Below, piece by piece: positions 46,235 to 55,150 of a stretch of 64,000 nt of DNA. The notes under the pieces are model-generated. The model saw nothing but the letters and a program-made list of their open reading frames with translations, was not told where the DNA came from and searched no databases. Source of the DNA: Streptomyces sp. NRRL S-87 (GTDB lineage Bacteria; Actinomycetota; Actinomycetes; Streptomycetales; Streptomycetaceae). Within the stretch, counting starts at the first letter, position 1. The number at the start of each line of letters is the position of its first letter. Position numbers and translations under genes: made by a program. The stretch spans positions 248,001 through 312,000 of the forward strand of contig NZ_JOGB01000003.1 of NCBI RefSeq assembly GCF_000719335.1. The letters are read 5' to 3'.

Positions 46235-47497
46235 TCATGCCCCGGCCCCTTCTCCGGCCACCGCCACCGCCACCGCCCCCGCCCCGGTCCCCGCCGTCGC
46301 CGGCACCGTCGCCGTCAGCCGGAACCGGCCGCCCGCCACCGGCCCGGCCTCCAGGGTGCCGCCCAGCACCGCCAGCCGCTCCCGCAGCCCCGCGAGCCCC
46401 GACCCGGGTGTGCCCGAAGGCGTCTGCGGCGCCCCGTCGTTCTCGATCTCCAGCACCGCGGGGGCCGCCCCGGCCCCGCCCGTGAGGCGGATCAGGCAGT
46501 CGCGCGCGTCCCCGTGCCGCAGCACGTTCGTCGTCGCCTCCCGCACCACCCAGCCGAGCGCGGACTGCACCGCGGCCGGCAGCCCGCCGCCCGCCGAGCC
46601 GTCCACCCGGCAGTCGATCCCGGCGGCCGCGAGCACCCCGCGGGCGCCCTCCAGTTCCACGGCCAGGTCGACGCCCCGGTAGCCGCGCACCACTTCCCGC
46701 ACCTCCCGCTGCGACTCGCGCGCGATCCGCTGCACCTCCACCATCTGGTCCACGGCCTCCGGGCGTTCGCGCCGGGCCAGCTGGACGGCGAGCTCGCTCT
46801 TGAGCGCGATCACCGCGAGGTTGCGGCCCAGCACGTCGTGCAGGTCGCGCCCGAAGCGCAGCCGCTCCTCGGCGACCGCCAGCCGGGCGCGCAGCTCCCG
46901 CGAGTGGTCCAGCTCCCACACGACCCGGATCAGCCAGGCGGAGAACCCGGAGGTGACGGCGAAGAACGCGGCGACGAGCAGCGCCGCGACGCCGTACCCG
47001 ACGGCCTCCCAGGACCGGCCGGCGGACAGCACCGCGACCGCCGTCCCGGCCGCGGCCCCGAGCACCGCGTACACCGTCTCGCGCACCCGGCGCAGGCACA
47101 CCACCAGCGCGAGGACTCCGAAGCCCACCGGACCGATCACCAGTGTGGGCAGGATCCGCTCGTCCTCGACCAGGTCGCCGGCCGCCAGCCCGAGGGCGGC
47201 GGCCGGGACGGCGGCGGTCAGGGCGACGAGCGCCGCCACGGCGCGCACCGGCAGCCCGCCCCGCCCGGCGACCCATGCCAGGCCGCGGCTCGACACCACA
47301 CCCACCAGGGCCGCGTGGCAGCAGATCAGTACGTCCAGCAGGAGCTCGGCCGGGCCGAAGCCGGAGCGGACGCCGACCGCCGCGCCCGCGACCGTCAGCA
47401 CCTCCGTCACGGCGAAGAACACGTACGAACCCCGTGTGTAGAGCTCCACCTTCGACGCGCTGCCGCGCCCCTGCCACCACCCCGTCAGCCTGGACAT
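46235..47497 (-). CDS. DesK-like membrane sensor histidine kinase
   Basis: A 420-residue HisKA_3-type kinase. About six N-terminal membrane helices (residues about 25-195) act as the sensor. The dimerisation/phospho-acceptor segment is RLRFGRDLHDVLGRNLAVIA with the His in DLHD, and the ATPase domain has REATTNVLRHGDA and SGLAGLRERLAVLGG. The ATG at 47497 has GGAAGGGG upstream. It lies 23 nt after the ABC permease gene and 55 nt before the regulator gene. The Ala/Gly/Val C-terminal tail (GAGAVAVAVAGEGAGA) is low-complexity and probably irrelevant to catalysis. Confidence 0.92.
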   Translation of the reverse strand: MSRLTGWWQGRGSASKVELYTRGSYVFFAVTEVLTVAGAAVGVRSGFGPAELLLDVLICCHAALVGVVSSRGLAWVAGRGGLPVRAVAALVALTAAVPAAALGLAAGDLVEDERILPTLVIGPVGFGVLALVVCLRRVRETVYAVLGAAAGTAVAVLSAGRSWEAVGYGVAALLVAAFFAVTSGFSAWLIRVVWELDHSRELRARLAVAEERLRFGRDLHDVLGRNLAVIALKSELAVQLARRERPEAVDQMVEVQRIARESQREVREVVRGYRGVDLAVELEGARGVLAAAGIDCRVDGSAGGGLPAAVQSALGWVVREATTNVLRHGDARDCLIRLTGGAGAAPAVLEIENDGAPQTPSGTPGSGLAGLRERLAVLGGTLEAGPVAGGRFRLTATVPATAGTGAGAVAVAVAGEGAGA

Positions 47498-47520
47498 GCC
47501 GGCCCCTTCCCCCGATCCCC

Positions 47521-48327
47521 TCAGCGCCGCGGCTCCCAGCGGAACCAGCGCCGCACCGCGTCCCCCGTGATGATCGCCCAGACGAGCGTGAGGACCGCCG
47601 CCTGCACCAGGTTCCCGGCCCCGGCCGTGCCGAGCCAGCCCGCGCGGACGAACTCCATGGCCCCGCTGAACGGCAGCAGGTCGCAGACGTCGCCGACCGC
47701 GTCCGGCAGCGCCTCGCGCGGCACCAGCATCCCGGAGCCCGTCACGGCCGCCAGGAACAGCGGCAGGGTGCTGAGGCCCGCGGTCTCCACGGTCCGCGTG
47801 ACGGCCGAGGTCAGTGCCGCCAGCCCGGCCGACAGCGCGGCGACGGCCAGGATCCCGAGGAGCAGCAGGTCCGGCCGCCGGGGCGCCGGTACGTCGAGCA
47901 GGGCCGGGCCGCCGACCGTGAGGACCGCGCACTGGGCGAGGGCGATGACGGCGGCGGGCAGGGCCGCCCCGACGAGGACCTCGGTGTCCGTGGGCTCGCC
48001 GGTGCGCAGCCTCTTGAGGACCAGCTCCTCGCGGCGCGCGGTGTAGGTGGCGGTCAGGCCCGTGTAGAGGACCAGCACCAGGATCAGGCCGGTGCCGCCG
48101 ACGAGGGTGGCCGCCCCGGCGCCCATCGGCAGGTCCGCGGCGTCCATGCCGGTGACGGCCGAGCGCAGCAGGAACAGCATCGCGGCGGGCATGAGCAGGG
48201 CGAGGGCGAGGCTGTTGCGGTTGCGGCCGAGCAGGGTGAGCTCGGCCCGGCCGAGCGCGGCCAGGCGCGCCCCGCTGGGTGCCGTCCCTCGGGGCCGGCG
48301 GCTTTCGGCGGTGGCGGGGCGGCTCAT
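47521..48327 (-). CDS. ABC-2 type transporter permease
   Basis: A 268-residue polytopic protein with about six helices. Characteristic ABC-2 pieces are LGRAELTLLGRNRNSLALAL at the start, TYTARREELVLKRLRTGEPT in the cytoplasmic loop, and SGMLVPREALPDAVGDVCDL, then LPFSGAMEFVRAGW, near the C-terminus. It overlaps the ATPase gene by four bases (ATGA), so the two form an exporter. Together with the kinase/regulator genes this is a DesKR-type sensing and export module; the substrate (lipid, peptide or drug) is unknown. Confidence 0.9.
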   Translation of the reverse strand: MSRPATAESRRPRGTAPSGARLAALGRAELTLLGRNRNSLALALLMPAAMLFLLRSAVTGMDAADLPMGAGAATLVGGTGLILVLVLYTGLTATYTARREELVLKRLRTGEPTDTEVLVGAALPAAVIALAQCAVLTVGGPALLDVPAPRRPDLLLLGILAVAALSAGLAALTSAVTRTVETAGLSTLPLFLAAVTGSGMLVPREALPDAVGDVCDLLPFSGAMEFVRAGWLGTAGAGNLVQAAVLTLVWAIITGDAVRRWFRWEPRR

Positions 48328-49283
48328 CGGACACCTTCCGGGGTGTGGTCGGCGATCTCCAGGAACGCCTCTTCCAGGGACGGGGAGCGGGCGTCGAGCC
48401 GGTCCAGCACCGTGCCGGAGTCGGCCGCCCAGCGCAGGAGTTCGCCGAGGGTCTCCTGCAGGGTGGTGGTACGGATCTCCACCCGCGGGCCGTCGGCCGC
48501 CGCCCGCAGCGCGAGCGGCAGCCGCGCCGCGGGCACGTCCGGGGGCAGCCGGAACCGGATCCGGGCCGGCCGGGAGGCGGTCACCTCGCCCGGGGTGCCG
48601 GCGAGGACGAGCTCGCCGGCGTGCAGGATGGCGAGCCGGTCCGCGAGCTGTTCGGCCTCTTCGAGGTAGTGGGTGGTGAGCAGCACGGTGGTGCCCTCGT
48701 CGCGCAGCTCCCGGACGAGGTCCCACGTGTCGCGGCGGCCCTCGGGGTCCATGCCGGACGTCGGTTCGTCGAGGAAGAGCACCTCGGGGCGGCCCAGCAG
48801 GGCGAGCGCGAGGTCGAGCCTTCGCCGTTCGCCTCCGGAAAGCTGCTTCACGCGGACGGCGGCCCGGCGGCCGAGTCCGACCCGCTCGACGACCTCCGTG
48901 CGCCGCCCGGCGCCGGTCGGCCCGCGGGCGCCGGTGGTGCAGCCGGCCCACATGCGGACGGTCTCGGCGACGGTGAGGTCGGCGGGGAAGCCGCCCTCCT
49001 GGAGCATGACGCCGGTGCGCGGGCGGACCTCCGCGCGGCGGGCGTACGGGTCGAGGCCGAGGACGCGGACGGTGCCGGCGCTGGGCCGGGCCAGGCCTTC
49101 GAGGAGTTCGACGGTGGAGGTCTTGCCGGCGCCGTTCGTGCCGAGCAGGGCGAAGACCTCGCCGCGGGCGACGGAGAAGGAGACGCCGCGGACGGCGTCG
49201 AAGCCGCCCGCGTAGGTGCGGCGCAGGGCGTCGGCGGTGACGACGTGGTCGGTGCCGGGGCGTTCGGGTGCGGTGGAGGTCAT
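48324..49283 (-). CDS. ABC transporter ATP-binding protein (DrrA/CcmA type)
   Basis: A 319-residue ATPase. It has Walker A LLGTNGAGKTSTVELLEGL (about 47-65), the Q-loop in VMLQEGGFPADLTV, the signature KQLSGGERRRLDLALAL, Walker B EVLFLDEPTSGMDP and the H-loop TTHYLEEAEQLADRL. A C-terminal DrrA-like extension (about 235-319) follows. It is the first gene of the ABC/two-component operon. Upstream of it lie a terminator and two tRNA-Gly genes, so its promoter must be within about 120 bp (49284-49406). Confidence 0.94.
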   Translation of the reverse strand: MTSTAPERPGTDHVVTADALRRTYAGGFDAVRGVSFSVARGEVFALLGTNGAGKTSTVELLEGLARPSAGTVRVLGLDPYARRAEVRPRTGVMLQEGGFPADLTVAETVRMWAGCTTGARGPTGAGRRTEVVERVGLGRRAAVRVKQLSGGERRRLDLALALLGRPEVLFLDEPTSGMDPEGRRDTWDLVRELRDEGTTVLLTTHYLEEAEQLADRLAILHAGELVLAGTPGEVTASRPARIRFRLPPDVPAARLPLALRAAADGPRVEIRTTTLQETLGELLRWAADSGTVLDRLDARSPSLEEAFLEIADHTPEGVR

Positions 49284-49406
49284 GCCTCCAGGTTTCCGGC
49301 GCCCCGGTGCGGCGGGCAGTGCGTGATGTCACCGGCCCTCCTGACATTTGTCAGGGTCGGTGGGAACGCGGGCCGCGGGTCGGGGAATCCCGTACGGGGA
49401 AACGCA

Positions 49407-49433
49407 GAAGGCCCGGTCGATGACCGGGCCTTC
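49407..49433 (-). terminator. Terminator after the second tRNA-Gly(GCC)
   Basis: GAAGGCCCGGTC (49407-49418) pairs with GACCGGGCCTTC (49422-49433). It is nearly the same sequence as the terminator at 45406-45436. Confidence 0.83.
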
Positions 49434-49439
49434 TTCCTG

Positions 49440-49512
49440 AGCGGACGACGAGATTCGAACTCGCGACCCTCACCTTGGCAAGGTGATGCTCTACCAACTG
49501 AGCCACGTCCGC
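49440..49512 (-). tRNA. tRNA-Gly (anticodon GCC), copy 2
   Basis: It is identical over the whole gene to the copy at 45443-45515, including several bases on both flanks. It is the downstream member of a two-tRNA unit with tRNA-Gly(UCC). Confidence 0.95.
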
Positions 49513-49591
49513 ATGCCTCCGACCGGCTTTCACCGGGCGGTGCGAGCACCACTCTACCCGATCCACCGAAGTGGTTGGTAAAGAGATGCAG

Positions 49592-49663
49592 AGCGGGTGA
49601 CAGGAATCGCACACTGCGCCTTCCCCCTGGAAGGGGGATGTTCTGCTACTGAACTACACCCGC
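49592..49663 (-). tRNA. tRNA-Gly (anticodon UCC)
   Basis: On the minus strand the acceptor GCGGGTG pairs with CACCCGC. The anticodon arm TCCCC-CTTCCAG-GGGGA gives anticodon TCC, and the TΨC segment is GTGCGATTCCTGTCA. It lies 79 nt upstream of tRNA-Gly(GCC) copy 2 and is probably co-transcribed with it. Confidence 0.92.
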
Positions 49664-49799
49664 ACGACCTCGTGGGCTTCTGACCTGCGGTCTCGGCCCC
49701 TTCGGCGTGATCCACACACTAGCCGATCGCGAGGGGGGTTTGGCAAATCGCGGGGGTCGGGGCGGTGGCCCGGCGACCGCCGGCGGTCGCCGGCGGTCC

Positions 49800-50117
49800 T
49801 CAGTGGGCCTCGGTGTAGGCCTCGTACACCTTCTTGGGGATCCGGCCCCGCGGCGGTACGTCGAGCTGGTTGGACCGGGCCCAGGCGCGGACCACGGCCG
49901 GGTCGGGTGCCAGGGCGGTGTGCTTGAAGGTCTTGCCGGAGCGCGCCTGGCGGCGGCCGGCCGCCACGTACGGGGCGAGGCTCTCGCGCAGTTCCTTTGC
50001 GTTGGCAAGATTGAGGTCGATCTCGTACGACTTACCGTCAAGGCCGAAGACAACCGTTTCCGCCGCTTCTCCGCCATCGAGGTCGTCGGAGATCGTGACT
50101 ACTACGCGCTGCGCCAC
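49800..50117 (-). CDS. lsrL: Lsr2-family nucleoid-associated xenogeneic silencer (LsrL-like)
   Basis: A 105-residue Lsr2-family protein. The N-terminal dimerisation part begins VAQRVVVTISDDLDGGEAAE and includes FGLDGKSYEIDLNLANAKEL. The C-terminal DNA-binding part (AVVRAWARSNQLDVPPRGRI) has the AT-hook-like RGR that enters the minor groove of AT-rich DNA. Lsr2 proteins repress horizontally acquired genes and biosynthetic clusters in Streptomyces. The position just before purS matches the second S. coelicolor paralogue, LsrL. The GTG at 50117 has AAGGGA upstream. The AT-rich thioamitide region in this window is the kind of target this family silences. Confidence 0.92.
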   Translation of the reverse strand: MAQRVVVTISDDLDGGEAAETVVFGLDGKSYEIDLNLANAKELRESLAPYVAAGRRQARSGKTFKHTALAPDPAVVRAWARSNQLDVPPRGRIPKKVYEAYTEAH

Positions 50118-50450
50118 GGATATCGGTCCCTTCGCGCGGCACCCGCCGTACTCACGCCGCTGTGACGTGCGGTGATGCCGACTGTATGGATGTTTCGGAA
50201 CAATGCCGGTTTGTCGCTGAATCCCTGAGGATTCCTTTGTACCGCGATTCCCAATGCATTGTGAAGCCCAGTTAATTGTGCTGGCGTGTCCCACCGCAAT
50301 CCTGTACGGGAGGTTTTCCGGGCGATTTTGTGAAGTGTTGGTGCGGGCGAAACGTGCCACCCGGACGGCCCCGCGGATATCTACCCGCGTAGAAATTTCG
50401 GGCGGGTACGCTGAAGGAACCGCCGCACCAACCATCCATCGGGAGTGCCC
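50118..50450. promoter_or_regulatory. Divergent promoter region of lsrL and purSQL
   Basis: This 330-bp region is AT-richer than its surroundings (for example attgtgaagcccagttaatt near 50260-50280), which would suit autoregulation by an Lsr2 protein. On the plus strand TACGCT (50407-50412) is a plausible -10 for purS, giving a short leader; GGGAG precedes the purS GTG. No gene is supported here. Confidence 0.5.
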
Positions 50451-50696
50451 GTGGCACGCGTCGTAGTCGACGTCATGCTCAAGCCGGAGATCCTCGACCC
50501 CCAGGGCCAGGCGGTGCAGCGTGCACTGCCGCGCCTGGGCTTCAAGGGGATCGCCGACGTCCGCCAGGGGAAGCGCTTCGAGCTCGAGGTGGAGGGACCT
50601 GTCGACCAGGCCGCCCTCGACCGCATCCACGAGATGGCCGAAACGTTCCTCGCCAACACCGTCATCGAAGACTTCACCGTGAAGGTCGAGGACTGA
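50451..50696 (+). CDS. purS: FGAM synthase subunit PurS
   Basis: An 81-residue small subunit of formylglycinamidine ribonucleotide synthase. It reads [20 protein letters not shown] and then [20 protein letters not shown], which is typical PurS. It bridges PurQ and PurL in the complex. The GTG at 50451 follows GGGAG; an earlier GTG (50445) is less well placed. It is followed by purQ after two bases and is first in the purSQL operon. Confidence 0.97.
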   Translation: MARVVVDVMLKPEILDPQGQAVQRALPRLGFKGIADVRQGKRFELEVEGPVDQAALDRIHEMAETFLANTVIEDFTVKVED

Positions 50697-50698
50697 CG

Positions 50699-51379
50699 GT
50701 GACCACTCGCATCGGAGTCGTCACGTTCCCCGGAACGCTCGACGACCGTGACTCGCTCCGTGCCGTCCGCCTCGCGGGCGCCGAGCCGGTCTCGCTCTGG
50801 CACCGCGACAAGGACCTGCACCAGGTCGACGCGGTCGTCCTCGCGGGCGGCTTCTCCTACGGCGACTACCTGCGCGCGGGAGCCATCTCCCGCTTCTCGC
50901 CGGTCATGGAGACGATCATCGAGCAGGCGAAGGCGGGCATGCCCGTCCTCGGCATCTGCAACGGCTTCCAGGTCCTCACCGAGGCCCACCTGCTGCCGGG
51001 CGCGATGCTGCGCAACAACCACCTGCACTTCATCTGCCGCGACCAGAAGCTCCGCGTCGAGAACGCCGGGACCGCCTGGACCGGCGACTACGAGCAGGGC
51101 GAGGAGATCTCGATCCCGCTCAAGAACATGGACGGCCGCTACGTCGCCGACCGGCGCACCCTGGACGAACTGGAGGGCGAGGGCCGCGTGGCCTTCCGCT
51201 ACCTCGACTTCAACCCCAACGGGTCGCTGAACGACATCGCCGGCATCACCAACGCGGCGGGCAACGTCGTCGGCCTGATGCCGCACCCCGAGCACGCGGT
51301 CGAGCCGCTGGTCGGGACGGGCCGCACCGACGGCCTGCCGTTCTTCACCTCGGTCCTGAAGAAGCTGGTAAGCGCATGA
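50699..51379 (+). CDS. purQ: FGAM synthase glutaminase subunit PurQ
   Basis: A 226-residue class I glutamine amidotransferase that supplies ammonia to PurL. The catalytic Cys87 is in [13 protein letters not shown], and the His/Glu pair is in [13 protein letters not shown] near the C-terminus. The GTG start is two bases after the purS stop, and the gene overlaps purL by four bases (ATGA), so all three subunits are translated together. Confidence 0.98.
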   Translation: MTTRIGVVTFPGTLDDRDSLRAVRLAGAEPVSLWHRDKDLHQVDAVVLAGGFSYGDYLRAGAISRFSPVMETIIEQAKAGMPVLGICNGFQVLTEAHLLPGAMLRNNHLHFICRDQKLRVENAGTAWTGDYEQGEEISIPLKNMDGRYVADRRTLDELEGEGRVAFRYLDFNPNGSLNDIAGITNAAGNVVGLMPHPEHAVEPLVGTGRTDGLPFFTSVLKKLVSA

Positions 51380-53625
51380 GCCTCGACACCGTCAAGAACG
51401 CGACCGAGACCCCCGACGCCTCCCAGCCGTGGCAGGAGCTCGGCCTCAAGGAGGACGAGTACGCCCGGATCCGCGAGATCCTGGGCCGTCGCCCCACCGG
51501 TGCCGAGCTCGCCATGTACTCGGTCATGTGGTCGGAGCACTGCTCGTACAAGAGCAGCAAGGTCCACCTGAAGCAGTTCGGCGAGAAGGCCCCGGAGAAC
51601 GACGCCATGCTCGTCGGCATCGGCGAGAACGCCGGCGTCGTCGACGTCGGCCAGGGCTACGCGGTCACCTTCAAGGTCGAGTCGCACAACCACCCCTCGT
51701 ACATCGAGCCGTACCAGGGCGCGGCCACCGGCGTCGGCGGCATCGTCCGCGACATCCTCGCGATGGGCGCCCGCCCGGTCGCCGTCGTCGACCCGCTGCG
51801 CTTCGGCGCGGCCGACCACCCCGACACCAAGCGCGTCCTGCCGGGCGTCGTCGCGGGCATCGGCGGCTACGGCAACTGCCTGGGCCTGCCCAACATCGGC
51901 GGCGAGGTCGTCTTCGACGCCTGCTACCAGGGCAACCCGCTGGTCAACGCCGGCTGCATCGGCGTCATGAAGCACGAGGACATCCACCTCGCCAAGGCCT
52001 CCGGCCCCGGCAACAAGGTCATCCTCTACGGCGCCCGCACCGGCGGCGACGGCATCGGCGGCGTCTCGGTCCTCGCGTCCGAGACCTTCGACGACACCAA
52101 GCCCACCAAGCGCCCCGCCGTCCAGGTCGGCGACCCCTTCCAGGAGAAGCTCCTCATCGAGTGCACCCTGGAGATCTTCAAGGAGAAGCTGGTCGCGGGC
52201 ATCCAGGACCTCGGCGGCGCCGGGCTGTCCTGCGCCACCTCCGAGCTGGCCTCGGCCGGTTCCGGCGGCATGCGCGTCGAGCTCGACACGGTCCCGCTGC
52301 GTGACGCGACGCTCTCGCCCGAGGAGATCCTCATGAGCGAGTCGCAGGAACGCATGTGCGCGATCGTCGAGCCGCAGCACGTCGACCGCTTCATGGAGAT
52401 CTGCGAGAAGTGGGACGTCATCGCCACCGTCATCGGTGAGGTGACCGACGGCGAGCGCCTGGAGATCTTCTGGCACGGCGAGCAGATCGTGGACGTGCCC
52501 CCGGGCACCGTCGCCCACGAGGGCCCGGTCTACCACCGCCCGTACGCCCGTCCGGACTGGCAGGACGCCCTCCAGGCCGACGACGCGAACAAGCTGCCCC
52601 GCCCGCAGACCTCCGCCGAGCTCCGCGAGCAGGTCCTCGCCCTGGTCTCGTCGCCGAACCAGGCCTCGAAGTCCTGGGTCACCGACCAGTACGACCGCTT
52701 CGTGCAGGGCAACACCGTCCTGGCGCAGCCCGAGGACGCCGGCATGGTCCGCATCGACGAGGAGACCAACCTCGGCGTGGCCATGGCGACCGACGGCAAC
52801 GGCCGCTACGCCAAGCTCGACCCGTACACCGGCGCGCAGCTGGCCCTCGCGGAGGCGTACCGCAACGTCGCCGCCACGGGTGCCAAGCCGCTGGCCGTGT
52901 CGGACTGCCTGAACTTCGGTTCCCCCGAGGACCCGGGTGTCATGTGGCAGTTCGCCGAGGCCACCCGCGGTCTCGCGGACGGCTGCCTGGAGCTGGGCAC
53001 GCCCGTCACCGGCGGCAACGTGTCCCTGTACAACCAGACCGGCGAGACGGCGATCCACCCCACCCCCGTGGTGGCGGTCCTCGGTGTCATCGACGACGTC
53101 ACCCGGCGCACGCCGATGGCGTTCAAGGAGGAGGGCCAGCTGCTGTACCTCCTCGGTGACACCCGCGAGGAGTTCGGCGGCTCGGCCTGGTCCCAGGTCG
53201 TCCACGACCACCTCGGCGGCCTGCCGCCCCAGGTGGACCTGGGCCGCGAGAAGCTGCTCGCCGAGATCCTGATCTCGGCCTCGCGCGACGGCATGGTCGA
53301 CGCCGCCCACGACCTCTCCGACGGCGGTGTCGTCCAGGCGCTGACCGAGTCCTGCCTGCGCGGCGGCAACGGCGCGCGCGTGGTGGTCCCGGAGGGTCTG
53401 GACGCCTTCACCTTCCTCTTCTCCGAGTCCGCGGGCCGCGCGATCGTGGCCGTCCCGCGCAGCGAGGAGCTCCGCTTCACCGACATGTGCGGCGCCCGGG
53501 GCCTCCCGGCCACCCGCATCGGCGTCGTGGACGGCGAGGAGATCGAGGTCCAGGGCGAGTTCAGCATCCCGCTGGCCGAGCTCCGCGAGGCCCACGAGGC
53601 GACCATCCCGGCCCTCCTGGCCTGA
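51376..53625 (+). CDS. purL: FGAM synthase large subunit PurL
   Basis: A 749-residue small-type PurL that needs PurQ and PurS. It has [60 protein letters not shown] and the second-half equivalents ([40 protein letters not shown]). It converts FGAR and glutamine-derived ammonia to FGAM with ATP. The length matches the short bacterial form. Confidence 0.98.
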   Translation: MSLDTVKNATETPDASQPWQELGLKEDEYARIREILGRRPTGAELAMYSVMWSEHCSYKSSKVHLKQFGEKAPENDAMLVGIGENAGVVDVGQGYAVTFKVESHNHPSYIEPYQGAATGVGGIVRDILAMGARPVAVVDPLRFGAADHPDTKRVLPGVVAGIGGYGNCLGLPNIGGEVVFDACYQGNPLVNAGCIGVMKHEDIHLAKASGPGNKVILYGARTGGDGIGGVSVLASETFDDTKPTKRPAVQVGDPFQEKLLIECTLEIFKEKLVAGIQDLGGAGLSCATSELASAGSGGMRVELDTVPLRDATLSPEEILMSESQERMCAIVEPQHVDRFMEICEKWDVIATVIGEVTDGERLEIFWHGEQIVDVPPGTVAHEGPVYHRPYARPDWQDALQADDANKLPRPQTSAELREQVLALVSSPNQASKSWVTDQYDRFVQGNTVLAQPEDAGMVRIDEETNLGVAMATDGNGRYAKLDPYTGAQLALAEAYRNVAATGAKPLAVSDCLNFGSPEDPGVMWQFAEATRGLADGCLELGTPVTGGNVSLYNQTGETAIHPTPVVAVLGVIDDVTRRTPMAFKEEGQLLYLLGDTREEFGGSAWSQVVHDHLGGLPPQVDLGREKLLAEILISASRDGMVDAAHDLSDGGVVQALTESCLRGGNGARVVVPEGLDAFTFLFSESAGRAIVAVPRSEELRFTDMCGARGLPATRIGVVDGEEIEVQGEFSIPLAELREAHEATIPALLA

Positions 53626-53693
53626 CCGGCAGGCACCGGACGCCCCCGGCCGGGCCGGATCCCGTACTCCCGTACGGTGTCCGGCCCGGCCAG

Positions 53694-53699
53694 TACGCT
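53694..53699 (+). promoter_or_regulatory. -10 box of the maleylpyruvate-isomerase-family gene (leaderless)
   Basis: TACGCT ends 7 nt before the ATG at 53707 and no ribosome-binding site is present. Confidence 0.55.
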
Positions 53700-53706
53700 C
53701 GGCCGT

Positions 53707-54498
53707 ATGCCGACTCCTCGCAAGCCCCGGGCCCGCAGCTACGACCCCGCGAAGACCAGGGCGGCGGTGCGCGCCCAGTTCGCGCACGTGGCCGCGGCCG
53801 TCGGGGAGTTGACCGAGGACCAGCTCGCCCTGCCCGCCGGGCTGGGCGGCTGGACCGTGCGCGACCTGGCCGCGCACATCGCCTGGGCGGTGGGCTCGCT
53901 GTCGGCGGCGGCCGCCCGGCCGCCGGCGGCGACGGCGGAAGTCACCGTGCAGAGCTGGCCGTTCGCCACCGAGCCGATCCGCGACCGGATCGAGGACGCG
54001 CACCGCAACAAGGAGGCCGAACCGCTGGCCGCGCTGTACGCGCGCACCGGCGAGCGGTTCTCCGAGCTGCTCGACGTGCTGCCCGGCGACCGGCTGCTCG
54101 GGCTGTGGATCGGCGGCATGACGGTCGCCGACTTCGTCGTGACGCGGGCCGTCGAGCTCGTCGTCCACACCGACGACCTCAACCGCGCCCTGGGCGGCGC
54201 GGTCCCGCTGGACCGGCAGGCCCTGGCCACCTGCGTACGGGTGCTCGCCGACGCCCTGGCCGTGAAGGCCCCGGGCGGCTCCGTCGAGGTCCGCGTCCCG
54301 CCCTTCGCCGTGGTGCAGTGCGTCGAGGGGCCCCGGCACACCCGCGGCACCCCGCCCAACGTCGTCGAGACCGATCCGCTCACGTGGATCCGGCTGGCCA
54401 CCGGGCGGCTCGGCTGGGCCGAGGCGGTGGCCGGAGCCCGGGTCGGCGCCAGCGGCGAGAGGGCCGATCTGGAGGCGTTCCTGCCGGTGATGAGCTGA
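53707..54498 (+). CDS. Maleylpyruvate isomerase-family / sterol-carrier-like protein
   Basis: A 263-residue protein of the DinB-like, mycothiol-dependent maleylpyruvate isomerase family. The N-terminal four-helix bundle contains GGWTVRDLAAHIAWAVGSL, with the metal-ligand type His in DLAAHIAW, and MTVADFVVTRAVELVVHTDD with the second His cluster. The C-terminal part (about 180-260, SVEVRVPPFAVVQCVEGPRH, TDPLTWIRLATGRLGWAEAV) is the sterol-carrier-like domain. Members use mycothiol, the actinobacterial thiol, but the reaction here is unknown. I start at 53707 because a -10 box is 7 nt upstream. Confidence 0.85.
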   Translation: MPTPRKPRARSYDPAKTRAAVRAQFAHVAAAVGELTEDQLALPAGLGGWTVRDLAAHIAWAVGSLSAAAARPPAATAEVTVQSWPFATEPIRDRIEDAHRNKEAEPLAALYARTGERFSELLDVLPGDRLLGLWIGGMTVADFVVTRAVELVVHTDDLNRALGGAVPLDRQALATCVRVLADALAVKAPGGSVEVRVPPFAVVQCVEGPRHTRGTPPNVVETDPLTWIRLATGRLGWAEAVAGARVGASGERADLEAFLPVMS

Positions 54499-54545
54499 TC
54501 CGACAAGCGGGGGAACCGGTTCGGGGCGAGTCCCGTCAGAGGGGC

Positions 54546-55034
54546 ATGCGTACCCACCACGTGATCCTCGCGACCGCGGCCGCTGCCGCCACCCTCCTGC
54601 TGTCCGGCTGCGGGACCGCCACGTCCACGACGGAGGCGGACGCCAAGGGCAAGACGGTGGTCGACACCGCCGCCCGGCCCAAGTCCGCGCCGCTGACGGG
54701 CACCCGCTGGAACGTCACCGGCCTGCTCACGGGCAAGGCCGCCGCCTCGCTGCCGGCCGGCAGCGGCGGCAAGGCGTACCTCGTGATCGGCCAGGACGGC
54801 ACGGCCCACGGCAGCACCGGATGCAACGACTTCCACACCACGGCCAAGACCACCGGCTCGACCATCCAGTTCGGCCCGATCGCCGCCACCGGCGCCTCCT
54901 GCACCGGCCCGTACGCCGACCTGGACGCGGCGGTGACGGGCGTGCTGAGCGGTCCCGTCACCTACGGCGTCCAGGCCGGCACGCTGACCCTGACCGGCGC
55001 CGAGGGCAAGGGCCTGCGCGCCACCGCGGAGTGA
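54546..55034 (+). CDS. META-domain (HslJ-like) lipoprotein
   Basis: A 162-residue exported lipoprotein. The signal peptide ends in LLLSGC, so Cys22 would carry the lipid. The META domain (about 49-160) has the standard start LTGTRWNVTGLLTG and the GxxGCNxF motif (HGSTGCNDFHTTAK), plus ASCTGPYADLDAAVTGVLSG with a conserved Cys. Such domains are linked to heat-shock or antibiotic tolerance in enterobacteria; the role here is not known. AGAGGGG precedes the ATG. Confidence 0.88.
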   Translation: MRTHHVILATAAAAATLLLSGCGTATSTTEADAKGKTVVDTAARPKSAPLTGTRWNVTGLLTGKAAASLPAGSGGKAYLVIGQDGTAHGSTGCNDFHTTAKTTGSTIQFGPIAATGASCTGPYADLDAAVTGVLSGPVTYGVQAGTLTLTGAEGKGLRATAE

Positions 55035-55150
55035 TCCCGGGCGGGGCCCGCATCCGTGCGCAGGCCCCGCCGGCGGCGGACCGGTTCCGCGCGCAGGCCC
55101 CGCCGCGGACCGGCCAGCAGCCGCGGGCCCGGCCAGTAGCCGCGGACCGG

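Noticed and set aside
51199..54339. 1046-codon minus-strand frame over purL
   Set aside because: It is a codon-position-3 G+C shadow; purL on the other strand is unambiguous.
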